A stretch of 47,005 nt of DNA from contig JAKVCU010000077.1 of the NCBI GenBank assembly GCA_022448955.1, positions 1 to 47,005 on the forward strand, read 5' to 3'. Both the position numbers and the translations under genes were made by a program. The notes beneath the pieces are model-generated. The model was given only the letters and a program-made list of their open reading frames with translations, ran no database searches and was not told the DNA's origin. Positions 35,464 to 42,653 of this stretch are shown here, in pieces. The DNA is from Saprospiraceae bacterium. Its GTDB lineage: Bacteria > Bacteroidota > Bacteroidia > Chitinophagales > Saprospiraceae. Within the stretch, counting starts at the first letter, position 1. Every line of letters starts with the position of its first letter.

Positions 35464-36201
35464 TTACTGTTTTTGAGCTGAAAATCCAATAATTGGCGGA
35501 TGCTGCATAAATGCATTCCAATAGTCATTACAGCGCTGGGCTGGCTCTAAAAATGGACCTTCCCATTGGAAGTTGACAAATCCTGCTTCCGCAAAAGCTT
35601 CGGCATAAGTTTGTGGAGATAAGTAATAATTATCAAATTGGAAGGTTGTTCCATCACTATTTTGAATGATATAAGTGATGGGATCGCCTTCTATAGCTTG
35701 CGCATTTCCTGCTTTTACAAAGCCATATTTGGCATAAGTCTGATAATGCTCAGGCTTATTTTGTACATTATCGTTTACACCTACAAACCGGCCTCCTTCT
35801 TTTAAATGTTTATAAGCCGCTTTACAGAAGCTTAGGAGTTGTTCTTTCGTCTGTGCATAATTCAATAAATACATCGCTGAAACCAAGTCGAATGCTCCAA
35901 GATCGGGAATGGTGGCAACATCGCTTACTAGATATTTACAAGCTGTTGGATGTTTTGCTTCTTCTTTATTGGCTAATACAATCATTTCTGGAGAGATATC
36001 AACCCCTACTACTTTTTGTGCTCCTGCTGATTTCAATTTTCGAGTATAGTGTCCTTCCCCACATGCTAGATCAAGCACGGATTGATTAGAGATATCACCA
36101 CTAATTTTGAATAGGGTATATTCCTCCACATACTTACGAAAAGAAAGTTGCTTTGATTCTTTATACTCCTCTGCGATTTGATCATATACGATGTTTTCCA
36201 T
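35464..36201 (-). CDS. Class I SAM-dependent methyltransferase
   Basis: The 245-residue form starts at ATG 36201 (MENIVYDQIAEEYKESKQ), which aligns with the usual beginning of this family; an upstream start at 36234 adds 11 residues of no clear value. Motif I is VLDLACGEGHYTRKL, followed by GVDISPEMI, VSDVATIPDLGAFDLVSAMY and LKEGGRFVGVNDN. The substrate is unknown; similar proteins act on small molecules or quinone-like compounds. It is transcribed leftward, and its 3' end abuts a truncated repeat copy, so the original C-terminus may have been changed by the insertion. Confidence 0.88.
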   Translation of the reverse strand: MENIVYDQIAEEYKESKQLSFRKYVEEYTLFKISGDISNQSVLDLACGEGHYTRKLKSAGAQKVVGVDISPEMIVLANKEEAKHPTACKYLVSDVATIPDLGAFDLVSAMYLLNYAQTKEQLLSFCKAAYKHLKEGGRFVGVNDNVQNKPEHYQTYAKYGFVKAGNAQAIEGDPITYIIQNSDGTTFQFDNYYLSPQTYAEAFAEAGFVNFQWEGPFLEPAQRCNDYWNAFMQHPPIIGFSAQKQ

Positions 36202-36401
36202 GGTTCTTATTTTTGGTTCTTGATATAAAATCAAGTTATATGGAATCGAGTGTGGAAAACTTCAATTTTGTTGCAAAAGGGTGGAATATTGTTGCAAAGG
36301 GGGAAAGTATAAGGAATACTTATGTCTTAGAGGGGAATTATAGCTTAGTAGAGTTAGAAACTTAGAAAAAAATTATCTTAGCATGGACAATCTTTAAACA
36401 T

Positions 36402-36599
36402 ATGAAAAGTAAAAATGGCATTCTTTGGATTATCCTTTTTATAGTTGTCTTTCTACTTTCTCAAGATTATTTATTGATCAATTGGGAAGGAAGTCCTTCT
36501 ATTCTGGGCTTTCCTGCATGGATCGGATGGTTTGCTTTTGTCCATGTATTATTTATTGCTGTATTTTATCTTTTTGCTAAAAAATACTGGAACGAATGA
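36402..36599 (+). CDS. Small two-helix membrane protein coupled to a sodium:solute symporter
   Basis: The 65-residue protein has two hydrophobic segments (about 8-20 and 41-58) around a WEGSPSILGFPAWIGW loop. Its TGA overlaps the symporter's ATG in an ATGA arrangement, which implies translational coupling. Small DUF3311/YhdT-type proteins are known partners encoded just before SSS symporters, and this gene fits that pattern by position, size and topology, although the exact family is not certain. Confidence 0.8.
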   Translation: MKSKNGILWIILFIVVFLLSQDYLLINWEGSPSILGFPAWIGWFAFVHVLFIAVFYLFAKKYWNE

Positions 36600-38023
36600 T
36601 TTACCTCATTCTCATTGCATATATAGCTATTGTTTTTCTTGGAAGTTTAAGTGGAACTTCCACTAATGCTAAAAGTCCAGAGGGTTATTTTTTAGCTAAT
36701 AGAGGTTTAGGTACTTTAGCTTTATTTTTTACCATTTTAGCAACCAATTTTAGTGCCTTTTATTTTCTTGGTTTTGCTGGGGCAGGCTATAGAGTGGGTT
36801 ACGCCCATTACGTAATGATGGCTTTAGGCACAGGTTTTGCCTGTATCTCCTTTTATATATTAGGTGCTAAAATCTGGGTCTTAGGCAAAAATCATGGCTT
36901 TATTACGCCAGCAGAATTAATCTATCATCAAACAGGTAGTAAAGCTTTACGTTGGATTTTTGCGAGTATCATGCTCTTATTTACTTTTCCTTATCTGGCA
37001 TTACAGATTATTGGGGCAGGCTATATTTTAGAAAACATTACAAATGGGGCTATCCCTTACATTTGGGGTACTACTCTTTTGACAATATTTACGATTGCCT
37101 ATGTGTGGATTGGAGGGATGAAAAGTGTGGCCAAAACGGATTTAAAGCAGGGGCTACTCATGATCTTTTTGATGTTGGTGGCAGTTGTTGTTATCAGCAA
37201 TAGTGTAGGAGGTTTGACTGCAGCACACGAAAAAGTCTATGCATTACAACCAGAGCTTTTTTCTAGAGAAGGCACAGGCAATGCATTTCCACCGAAGAAA
37301 TGGTTTAGTTTACTGATTTTTTGGGTGTTTTGTATTCCTATGTTTCCACAAATTTTTATGCGCTTTTACATTGCAAAAGATATCAATACCTTAAAAAAGT
37401 CAGCACTCTTATATGGATTGATTCCGCTATTTATCTCTATTCTTCCTGTGATTATAGGCGTACTGGGGCATTTAACGTTTCCTGATTTAACAGGAAAGGC
37501 CACCGATCAAATCTTGCCTAAAATGTTGGCAGCACATAGCCCGGAATGGTTTGCAGGTTTAGTGATGACTGGTGCCTTAGCTGCTTTTATGTCTACCTTG
37601 GATTCTCAATTGCTAGCATTAAGTACAATCGTTACTAGAGACTTTATATTACCCTTTCGGGAAAATGTAGGCTTAGAGCAGCAAGTTTTTTTTGGTCGTA
37701 TCTGGGTAGTCATCTTTGCGATTGTTGGTTTATTAATCGCGGCTCAACCTTTTGATACGATTGATGATATGGGCCGTTTGTCTTTTGGTGGCTTGGCGGT
37801 ATTGTTTCCAACTACGTTTATGACGCTTCGCGGTGGTGGCGTTGCTCCATTTTTTGGCATACTTTCTATTATCGTTGGAGAATGGCTACTACTTGGATTT
37901 TATTATCAAAAAATCCCAAGTGAATACTTATTTGGCTTTGATCGCTCCATTATTGTTTTAGCCGTTTGCTTTGGAATTGTTTTTTTAGGAAAGTTATTCG
38001 ATCAGAAATGGGGAATAAAATGA
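36596..38023 (+). CDS. Sodium:solute symporter (SSS family)
   Basis: The 475-residue protein has about 13 hydrophobic segments. SSS landmarks include SPEGYFLANRGLGTLALFFT, ATNFSAFYFLGFAGAGYRVG, GFITPAELIYHQTGSKALRW, YVWIGGMKSVAKTDLKQG and MTGALAAFMSTLDSQLLALS with ITIVTRDF-like sequence after it (the SxxSQ sodium-site region of helix 9). It imports a small solute with sodium; pantothenate, proline or another carboxylate are all possible. It overlaps the small membrane protein by 4 bases and is followed by a strong terminator. Confidence 0.93.
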   Translation: MIYLILIAYIAIVFLGSLSGTSTNAKSPEGYFLANRGLGTLALFFTILATNFSAFYFLGFAGAGYRVGYAHYVMMALGTGFACISFYILGAKIWVLGKNHGFITPAELIYHQTGSKALRWIFASIMLLFTFPYLALQIIGAGYILENITNGAIPYIWGTTLLTIFTIAYVWIGGMKSVAKTDLKQGLLMIFLMLVAVVVISNSVGGLTAAHEKVYALQPELFSREGTGNAFPPKKWFSLLIFWVFCIPMFPQIFMRFYIAKDINTLKKSALLYGLIPLFISILPVIIGVLGHLTFPDLTGKATDQILPKMLAAHSPEWFAGLVMTGALAAFMSTLDSQLLALSTIVTRDFILPFRENVGLEQQVFFGRIWVVIFAIVGLLIAAQPFDTIDDMGRLSFGGLAVLFPTTFMTLRGGGVAPFFGILSIIVGEWLLLGFYYQKIPSEYLFGFDRSIIVLAVCFGIVFLGKLFDQKWGIK

Positions 38024-38039
38024 TCTAAAACATAAAATG

Positions 38040-38071
38040 AAAAAGGCCATGCAAATATGCACGGCCTTTTT
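38040..38071. terminator. Bidirectional terminator between the symporter and the tRNA
   Basis: AAAAAGGCCATGCA faces TGCACGGCCTTTTT around a short loop, with A and T runs on both sides. It can end both the rightward symporter transcript and the leftward tRNA transcript, whose 3' end is 2 bases away. Confidence 0.85.
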
Positions 38072-38073
38072 AG

Positions 38074-38425
38074 TGGTCCCACTTGGGCTCGAACCAAGGA
38101 CCCTCTGATTCACCTTCCATTGCTTTCGCATTGGGGTAGGACTATATCACCACCGTATCAATCAGCTTTAGGCTGATAAACTTAGGCGGGGGGCGTTCGT
38201 GGAGGGCTTATTGGTAAGTTTCCTCACCCTCTAGTCTCTGCACCTTCCTAGCTACTCTTACAACTATTCGCTAGGCTTGGCTCAGGATTGCCATCGGCGC
38301 GACCCGTTAAGGTTTCCCTGAGTTAACCCCCTTCACATCCCGCCGTTTCCGACGAGCGGCACCGTTAGCTACCTATTGGTAGCTGTTGATGAGTCAGATG
38401 CTCTAACCAACTGAGCTATGGGACC
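38074..38425 (-). tRNA. tRNA with CAU anticodon (Ile2 or elongator Met), interrupted by a group I intron
   Basis: Exon 1 is 38389-38425 and exon 2 is 38074-38110, read leftward. Joined, they form a 74-base cloverleaf: acceptor GGTCCCA/TGGGACC with discriminator A, D arm GCTC-AGTTGGTTA-GAGC, anticodon stem TCTGA/TCAGA around loop CTCATAA (anticodon CAT), variable GGGTC, and T arm CTTGG-TTCGAGC-CCAAG. CCA is not encoded. G1-C72 pairing excludes initiator tRNA. C4-G69 and C5-G68, features used by TilS on tRNA-Ile2, favour the lysidine-modified isoleucine tRNA, but elongator Met cannot be ruled out. The intron sits between positions 36 and 37 of the anticodon loop. Confidence 0.93.
38111..38388 (-). 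ncRNA. Group I intron (IC3-like ribozyme) in the anticodon loop of tRNA(CAU)
   Basis: The 278-base intron is preceded by U36 of the exon and ends in G, the group I rule. Read leftward, P4 is CTCAGG pairing with CCTGAG (Q motif AATCCTGAGCCAAGC), P6 is CCTAGC with GCTAGG, P7 is GACTA (in GGTGCAGAGACTAGAGGG) with TAGTC (in GATATAGTCC), and P9 is CCAATGC-GAAA-GCAATGG. A second GAAA loop is in P2 (CGTCG-GAAA-CGGCG). A GGTG stretch 26-29 bases into the intron can pair with exon CAT plus the first intron base, giving the U-G pair at the splice site. P3 and P8 were not resolved by eye (ATCAGC/GCTGAT is a P8 candidate). No endonuclease frame is present. Core and guide resemble the Azoarcus tRNA-Ile intron. 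Confidence 0.92.
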
Positions 38426-38443
38426 GAGTTATCAAGATGCACT

Positions 38444-38471
38444 CAAAAATATATTCAAAAATAAATCCCAA
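38444..38471 (-). promoter_or_regulatory. Putative promoter of the split tRNA gene
   Basis: On the minus strand, TTG (38469-38471) and TATTTTTG (38444-38451) are 17 bases apart, fitting the Bacteroidota -33/-7 pattern. The -7 element lies 18 bases before the mature 5' end, leaving a short leader for RNase P. Confidence 0.55.
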
Positions 38472-38684
38472 TTACCGATCGCTATCGGAGATGGAACCGA
38501 ACTATCAAACATCTCATTTAAAATGAGAGAGTTGACTTTTATATAATGTGTGCAAAGCAATCTACTTTCGATTGCGGATGCAAAGTTAAGCATTCCGTTG
38601 GCAGTTTGCAAGCTTTGGTGTATAGGAAATTATTTTTTGATGATTACCGAAGAAATGCTAATTTCCAAGACAAAATGATATGCT

Positions 38685-39173
38685 ATGCTTCAAACTACTT
38701 TCTGTCCTACTTCTTTTGGCTGCTTTCAAATAAAAGGAAGTTCTTTGGGAATTAGTTCCGTAAAATTGGTGGAAAATGTACCAAAGGAGGAAAAAGAGAT
38801 TCCAGAAGACTTAAAAGCTTGTCATCAACAGCTTTTGGAATACTTTGATGGCAAAAGAGAAACCTTTGATTTAAAATTGGATTGGGATGGTTCGGCAGAT
38901 TTTAATCGAGCCGTTTGGGGAGAGTTAGTCAAGATTCCTTATGGACGAACGACCTCTTACTCCGCTATTGCTGAAAAAATTGGTAATCCTACCGCTGTTC
39001 GCGCCGTAGGTTTAGCCAATAGAAATAACCCTATTGCGATTATCGTCCCTTGTCATCGTGTGATTGCCAAGAATGGAGACTTACAAGGCTATTTCTATGG
39101 CTTAGATATGAAACGACGCTTATTAGAATTAGAAAACCCTATGAGCTTCGCTCGTCAAGGAAGTTTATTTTAG
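38685..39173 (+). CDS. ogt: Methylated-DNA--protein-cysteine S-methyltransferase (O6-alkylguanine repair)
   Basis: The 162-residue protein has the C-terminal MGMT domain: FNRAVWGELVKIPYGRTTSY, NPTAVRAVGLANRNNPIAII and the PCHRV active site (C123), followed by DLQGYFYGLDMKRRLLELE. It removes alkyl groups from O6 of guanine by a one-way transfer to its own cysteine. The N-terminal part (FGCFQIKGSSLGISSV) is the short domain usual in Ogt. Its TAG stop overlaps the TAA stop of the convergent thioredoxin-like gene within TTAG. Confidence 0.94.
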   Translation: MLQTTFCPTSFGCFQIKGSSLGISSVKLVENVPKEEKEIPEDLKACHQQLLEYFDGKRETFDLKLDWDGSADFNRAVWGELVKIPYGRTTSYSAIAEKIGNPTAVRAVGLANRNNPIAIIVPCHRVIAKNGDLQGYFYGLDMKRRLLELENPMSFARQGSLF

Positions 39174-39805
39174 GCAAATTGCTTGCTTAAAACAGCATTT
39201 AATAATTCTTGCTGAATTTGGATAGTTTTATCTTTAATATACCAGCGCTGTACGTCTACCTTTACTTCATCATTAAATGCCTTACGTTCTTCCTTATTTT
39301 CGATCTTCATGGATTTAAGTTTGCCATCCATTACCATCTTTTGCACTTCTGCTGGCCTTGGCCCCCATGTAGCGACCACTTCTTCACCTTGTTGATCAAT
39401 GACAATAAGTTTTGGAATAGATCGAGAGCCATTGGTCAGAAAAGCATCCATAATATCTAAATGCTCTTCGCGCATAATGAGTTTTAAGTCAATATTTGTA
39501 TTGGCTGCTGCAAATTTATTCATAACAGGTAATACCTGAGCCGCGTCACCACACCATGCTTCTGTCAATACCAGCCACGTTTGTGGCTGATCAATTTGCG
39601 AAAGCAAATTGATGCTATCGTCTGTTAGCTTGGTCGTTTTATCTAACCTCTTCATTCGAACCCCATTCATTTTGGTATAATGGAGCATCGCTTCACTCTG
39701 GTTCGGTCCAGTCGTTTTGTTTTCTACAACTAAGCGATCCGTCAACTCACGATATTCAGCATAAGATAAAGCTTTTGCTAATGCCTTTTTATTGATCTTT
39801 TCCAT
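39170..39805 (-). CDS. Thioredoxin-like family protein with a single active-site cysteine
   Basis: The 211-residue form starts at ATG 39805 (MEKINKKALAKALSYAEYRE); a start at 39889 would add 28 residues of low quality and overlap the patatin gene. The thioredoxin-9-like fold includes TWLVLTEAWCGDAAQVLPVM and RSIPKLIVIDQQGEEV. The motif is WCGDA, so the second cysteine of the usual WCGDC/WCGPC is missing, which argues against a dithiol oxidoreductase cycle. There is no signal peptide, so it is cytoplasmic. It lies 70 bases downstream of the patatin gene on the same strand and may be co-transcribed with it. Confidence 0.85.
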   Translation of the reverse strand: MEKINKKALAKALSYAEYRELTDRLVVENKTTGPNQSEAMLHYTKMNGVRMKRLDKTTKLTDDSINLLSQIDQPQTWLVLTEAWCGDAAQVLPVMNKFAAANTNIDLKLIMREEHLDIMDAFLTNGSRSIPKLIVIDQQGEEVVATWGPRPAEVQKMVMDGKLKSMKIENKEERKAFNDEVKVDVQRWYIKDKTIQIQQELLNAVLSKQFA

Positions 39806-39875
39806 GTTTGAATTTTTCTCAGTATTAGACGGAGTCCTTCCTCCTTCGTAATGTAAAAGTTCTCTTTTGGAAATG

Positions 39876-42140
39876 CTATTTTTCAACAAAAGGTTGAGTA
39901 GGAGCTTGTAATGCGTCTACTACTTGTCGTAAACTCGACTGATTGTCGTTTGTATACAAGGCTTGCTTGATATCTTTTTTCTCCCTTTCGGTAATGTGAA
40001 ATGAGACAGATGCGGCTAATTGATTTTTTGCGGTAGGAGGGGAATAGATAAAGCGCACCATTTCGAAGTATTCATCTCCGAGCAAATCATACATGAACCC
40101 AATATTATTGTCATGTTCAAATTCTTGTAAGGCGAGTACTTTCCCTGCGATGCCCAATGGATTTAGTATGGATTCGACGATTCCCCTTTGCTTACTAGTT
40201 CGGATCTGCTCAATTCTTTCGGAACTGCTAATTTGGACTAGCATAACGCCACTTGTATTTTCTTTAATCCAGTCTTTAAAAACCTGTAAAAAACGAGTAG
40301 CAGCAAGTATGCCATAATTGTCCAAGAAGCCAGCATCCATAACTTCAATTTCCGGTTGGCTGGGCAGGTGGACATTCGGCAAAATGTATGGATAGGTTGC
40401 ATTCATCCGAAGTGCTGTAGTAAACCTCAAATTTCGAGAGCCATAATCATTAAACATCCAGTTGAAATCAACAGCATCGATCTCTACCGTTTTGTGTTTT
40501 GATACACCGATAGGGGGCATCATCATGAAGGATACGCCTTGCGGCGAAATGAATAAGCGGCGGGCATCATTTACAATGGATGGCGTCAAATAGAGCATTG
40601 GGATAGTGGCATCCACTTCAAAATCTTTATAATCACAAATTTGCTTATCTAATAGGTAGTGCGTGTTTTCATTGAGCTGCTGCTCAAAAATGTAACCTCT
40701 ATCTTTGTGATAATAAAATCCATCTTGCTTAAATTTTGACCAAGGGACAAATAAGTCGTTGGACACAATAGTAAATGCGAGAGAATTAAGCAAGTCTTTT
40801 GAAATATTATCGATATACTGTTGATCGTATATATTGACAGGCTGTTGTAATTGCTTTTGCAAATACAATTCTCGCATGTACCCCATGCCAATCATTCCGC
40901 CAGAGGCGCCAGTGATAAGCACGGTATGGTCCAAAAGTTTCCCTCCAGAAAGTGAATCTAATTGCTGAACGACGTTCATTACCCAAACAGCTGACTTCAA
41001 TCCACCGCCGCTCACACTCAGAATAACCATTTTAGGTTTTTCTTCCGCTTGTTTGTTTTTCCAATTGGACAATATGTTTTTGGTGTTGTTTTTGTCTTCT
41101 TCTATTTGTGAGTCGCTATAAACGCTTTCTAATTTTTCGTAAGAATAAGGGGTTGGTTTTTGATAATAATCTAGACCGTAGGCTTTATTGGTATGATGGA
41201 AAAGTTCGAAGCTCGTCAAGAAGTTGATACCTATTAATAAAAGTATGATCACCGTAATACGCCATTCATCAAACCAATAAGTAATAGCTCCAATTACGGC
41301 AATAAAAACATTTACCATAATAAAAATACTGGCACCAGCAGGAATCCTGAAGAAAGGAAGGTCGATAAGGTACCCCAACACCAATAATGTCGTCATACTG
41401 ATTAATTGTGTGATGAGAGCATTTAGGTGATTTTGCTTGAAGATGTTTTTTAAAAGCTTGGAATCATAGTGTGCTACAGAACGAACAATTCTAGTTTGAC
41501 AATATTCGTTTAAATAAGTCTTTACTTTCCACCGCTGATCATCCTTCTTGATGTAATCAATATCCACCTTTCTATGGCCTGGAGCAATTGCTGTAATCTG
41601 ATTGGGTGCTTTTTGTTTTTTAGGGCGATAATAGGAGATATCTCTATTGGTAAACTGAAAGTAGATGATATAAAATAGAATAATTGCAATGGTTCCTAAC
41701 AATAAACCTAAGCAGTTAAACCAAATTCGACTACTTGAAAACTGCTCATAATAAGATTGAAAATAAATAATGTATCCTAAGTAGAATAGAAAGAAACTCA
41801 TAGGAATCAAGCCATTATTAATACTAAACTTAGTAAACGGTTTGCCCAAAGAGGCTAAAAATGGAAAATATTGAGCACTCAGAAGGTAAATTGTTAAGTT
41901 CCAACTCATGAAAAATCCACCAAATCCTAATCCTACAAAAAAGAAACTCCAGAAGTTAACTTTACCCATATATTCAGGTGCCAAGAATAAATATTGGATA
42001 CCTAGTTTTTGGCCTAGTTGACCTGAAAGAAAAAGGCAAACCAAGATCCATAATAACAAGAGTAAGTGATAGCTACGGATATGTAGTATCAAAAGTTGTA
42101 TCGGATAAGAATAATATAGAGAGGAAAGCCATTGCTTCAT
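39876..42140 (-). CDS. Patatin-like phospholipase with N-terminal membrane region
   Basis: Of 754 residues, the first 310 or so hold about seven hydrophobic segments (for example LLLLLWILVCLFLSG and IIYFQ stretches). The C-terminal part is a patatin-like hydrolase: oxyanion-type SVSGGGLKSA (375-384), nucleophile motif GASGG (S413) and dyad aspartate in DAGFLDNYG (D602, G604). These serine hydrolases cleave acyl groups from phospholipids or other lipids. A membrane-embedded N-terminus joined to a patatin domain suggests action on the inner membrane. It may form an operon with the thioredoxin-like gene downstream. Confidence 0.88.
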   Translation of the reverse strand: MKQWLSSLYYSYPIQLLILHIRSYHLLLLLWILVCLFLSGQLGQKLGIQYLFLAPEYMGKVNFWSFFFVGLGFGGFFMSWNLTIYLLSAQYFPFLASLGKPFTKFSINNGLIPMSFFLFYLGYIIYFQSYYEQFSSSRIWFNCLGLLLGTIAIILFYIIYFQFTNRDISYYRPKKQKAPNQITAIAPGHRKVDIDYIKKDDQRWKVKTYLNEYCQTRIVRSVAHYDSKLLKNIFKQNHLNALITQLISMTTLLVLGYLIDLPFFRIPAGASIFIMVNVFIAVIGAITYWFDEWRITVIILLLIGINFLTSFELFHHTNKAYGLDYYQKPTPYSYEKLESVYSDSQIEEDKNNTKNILSNWKNKQAEEKPKMVILSVSGGGLKSAVWVMNVVQQLDSLSGGKLLDHTVLITGASGGMIGMGYMRELYLQKQLQQPVNIYDQQYIDNISKDLLNSLAFTIVSNDLFVPWSKFKQDGFYYHKDRGYIFEQQLNENTHYLLDKQICDYKDFEVDATIPMLYLTPSIVNDARRLFISPQGVSFMMMPPIGVSKHKTVEIDAVDFNWMFNDYGSRNLRFTTALRMNATYPYILPNVHLPSQPEIEVMDAGFLDNYGILAATRFLQVFKDWIKENTSGVMLVQISSSERIEQIRTSKQRGIVESILNPLGIAGKVLALQEFEHDNNIGFMYDLLGDEYFEMVRFIYSPPTAKNQLAASVSFHITEREKKDIKQALYTNDNQSSLRQVVDALQAPTQPFVEK

Positions 42141-42276
42141 GAAACTACTTAAGTTCTTTTACAAAGTCACTTTAAAAGATGCTGCTTTTAATTGAAATAT
42201 TCAAATGCTTTGCTAATCAATTGTTATATCTGCTCAGATTATTTATACCAACCAACAAAACAAAGTGGACGACTTA

Positions 42277-42423
42277 TTAAGTAGCTTACCCGAAAACGTG
42301 CCTGCTAGCAGGCTGGAATTGGTGCAATAAAATTCAGTCATAGGCAGATAGGTTTCAGCCTAACTACTTATGATTTTCGAGTGAACAATTTTATTGTTCA
42401 AGCAATTTTGTCTAGGCTCTTAG
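42277..42423 (+). repeat. Interspersed palindromic repeat, copy C (about 147 bp)
   Basis: It begins TTAAGTAGCTTACCCGAAAA, includes CCTGCTAGCAGG, AATTGGTGCAATAAAATTCAG and ATTTTCGAGTGAACAATTTT, and ends TTTTGTCTAGGCTCTTAG. The left third matches copy E, and the right third matches copy A. Confidence 0.65.
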
Positions 42424-42485
42424 TTTCAGATGAGTCAATTTGATGTTAATTAAAAATTAATGGTGACTATTGTATAATTAATTTG

Positions 42486-42493
42486 TATTTTTG
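42486..42493 (+). promoter_or_regulatory. Putative -7 element upstream of ugd
   Basis: TATTTTTG matches TAnnTTTG but lies 161 bases before the ATG, and no TTG sits at the expected -33 distance. Tentative. Confidence 0.3.
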
Positions 42494-42653
42494 CGACTGA
42501 TCAGATGTGCAAGCCTTATTTGAGTATTACCTTCCATTCCCATTTGGGGTTCCAATTCACTCACTAGGATCAACTTACCATTAAATTAATTGATTGTAAA
42601 ATTTCAATGAACATAAATTATCATTTAGTACGTTTAACAAAAATTCTAGAAAT

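Larger units (their letters stand above)
42141..42653. other. Intergenic region with one repeat copy and the ugd leader
   Basis: These 513 bases between divergent genes contain repeat copy C (42277-42423) and a possible ugd promoter element (42486-42493), which would give a leader of about 150 bases. No gene was seen. Confidence 0.5.

Noticed and set aside
38111-38388. Possible pseudo-tRNA or archaeal-type tRNA intron
   Set aside because: The length, the P4/P6/P7/P9 pairings, the terminal G and the U-G splice pair fit a group I intron, while no bulge-helix-bulge is present.
38546-38755. 69-residue frame before the alkyltransferase gene
   Set aside because: It overlaps the start of the alkyltransferase in another frame and has no recognisable features.
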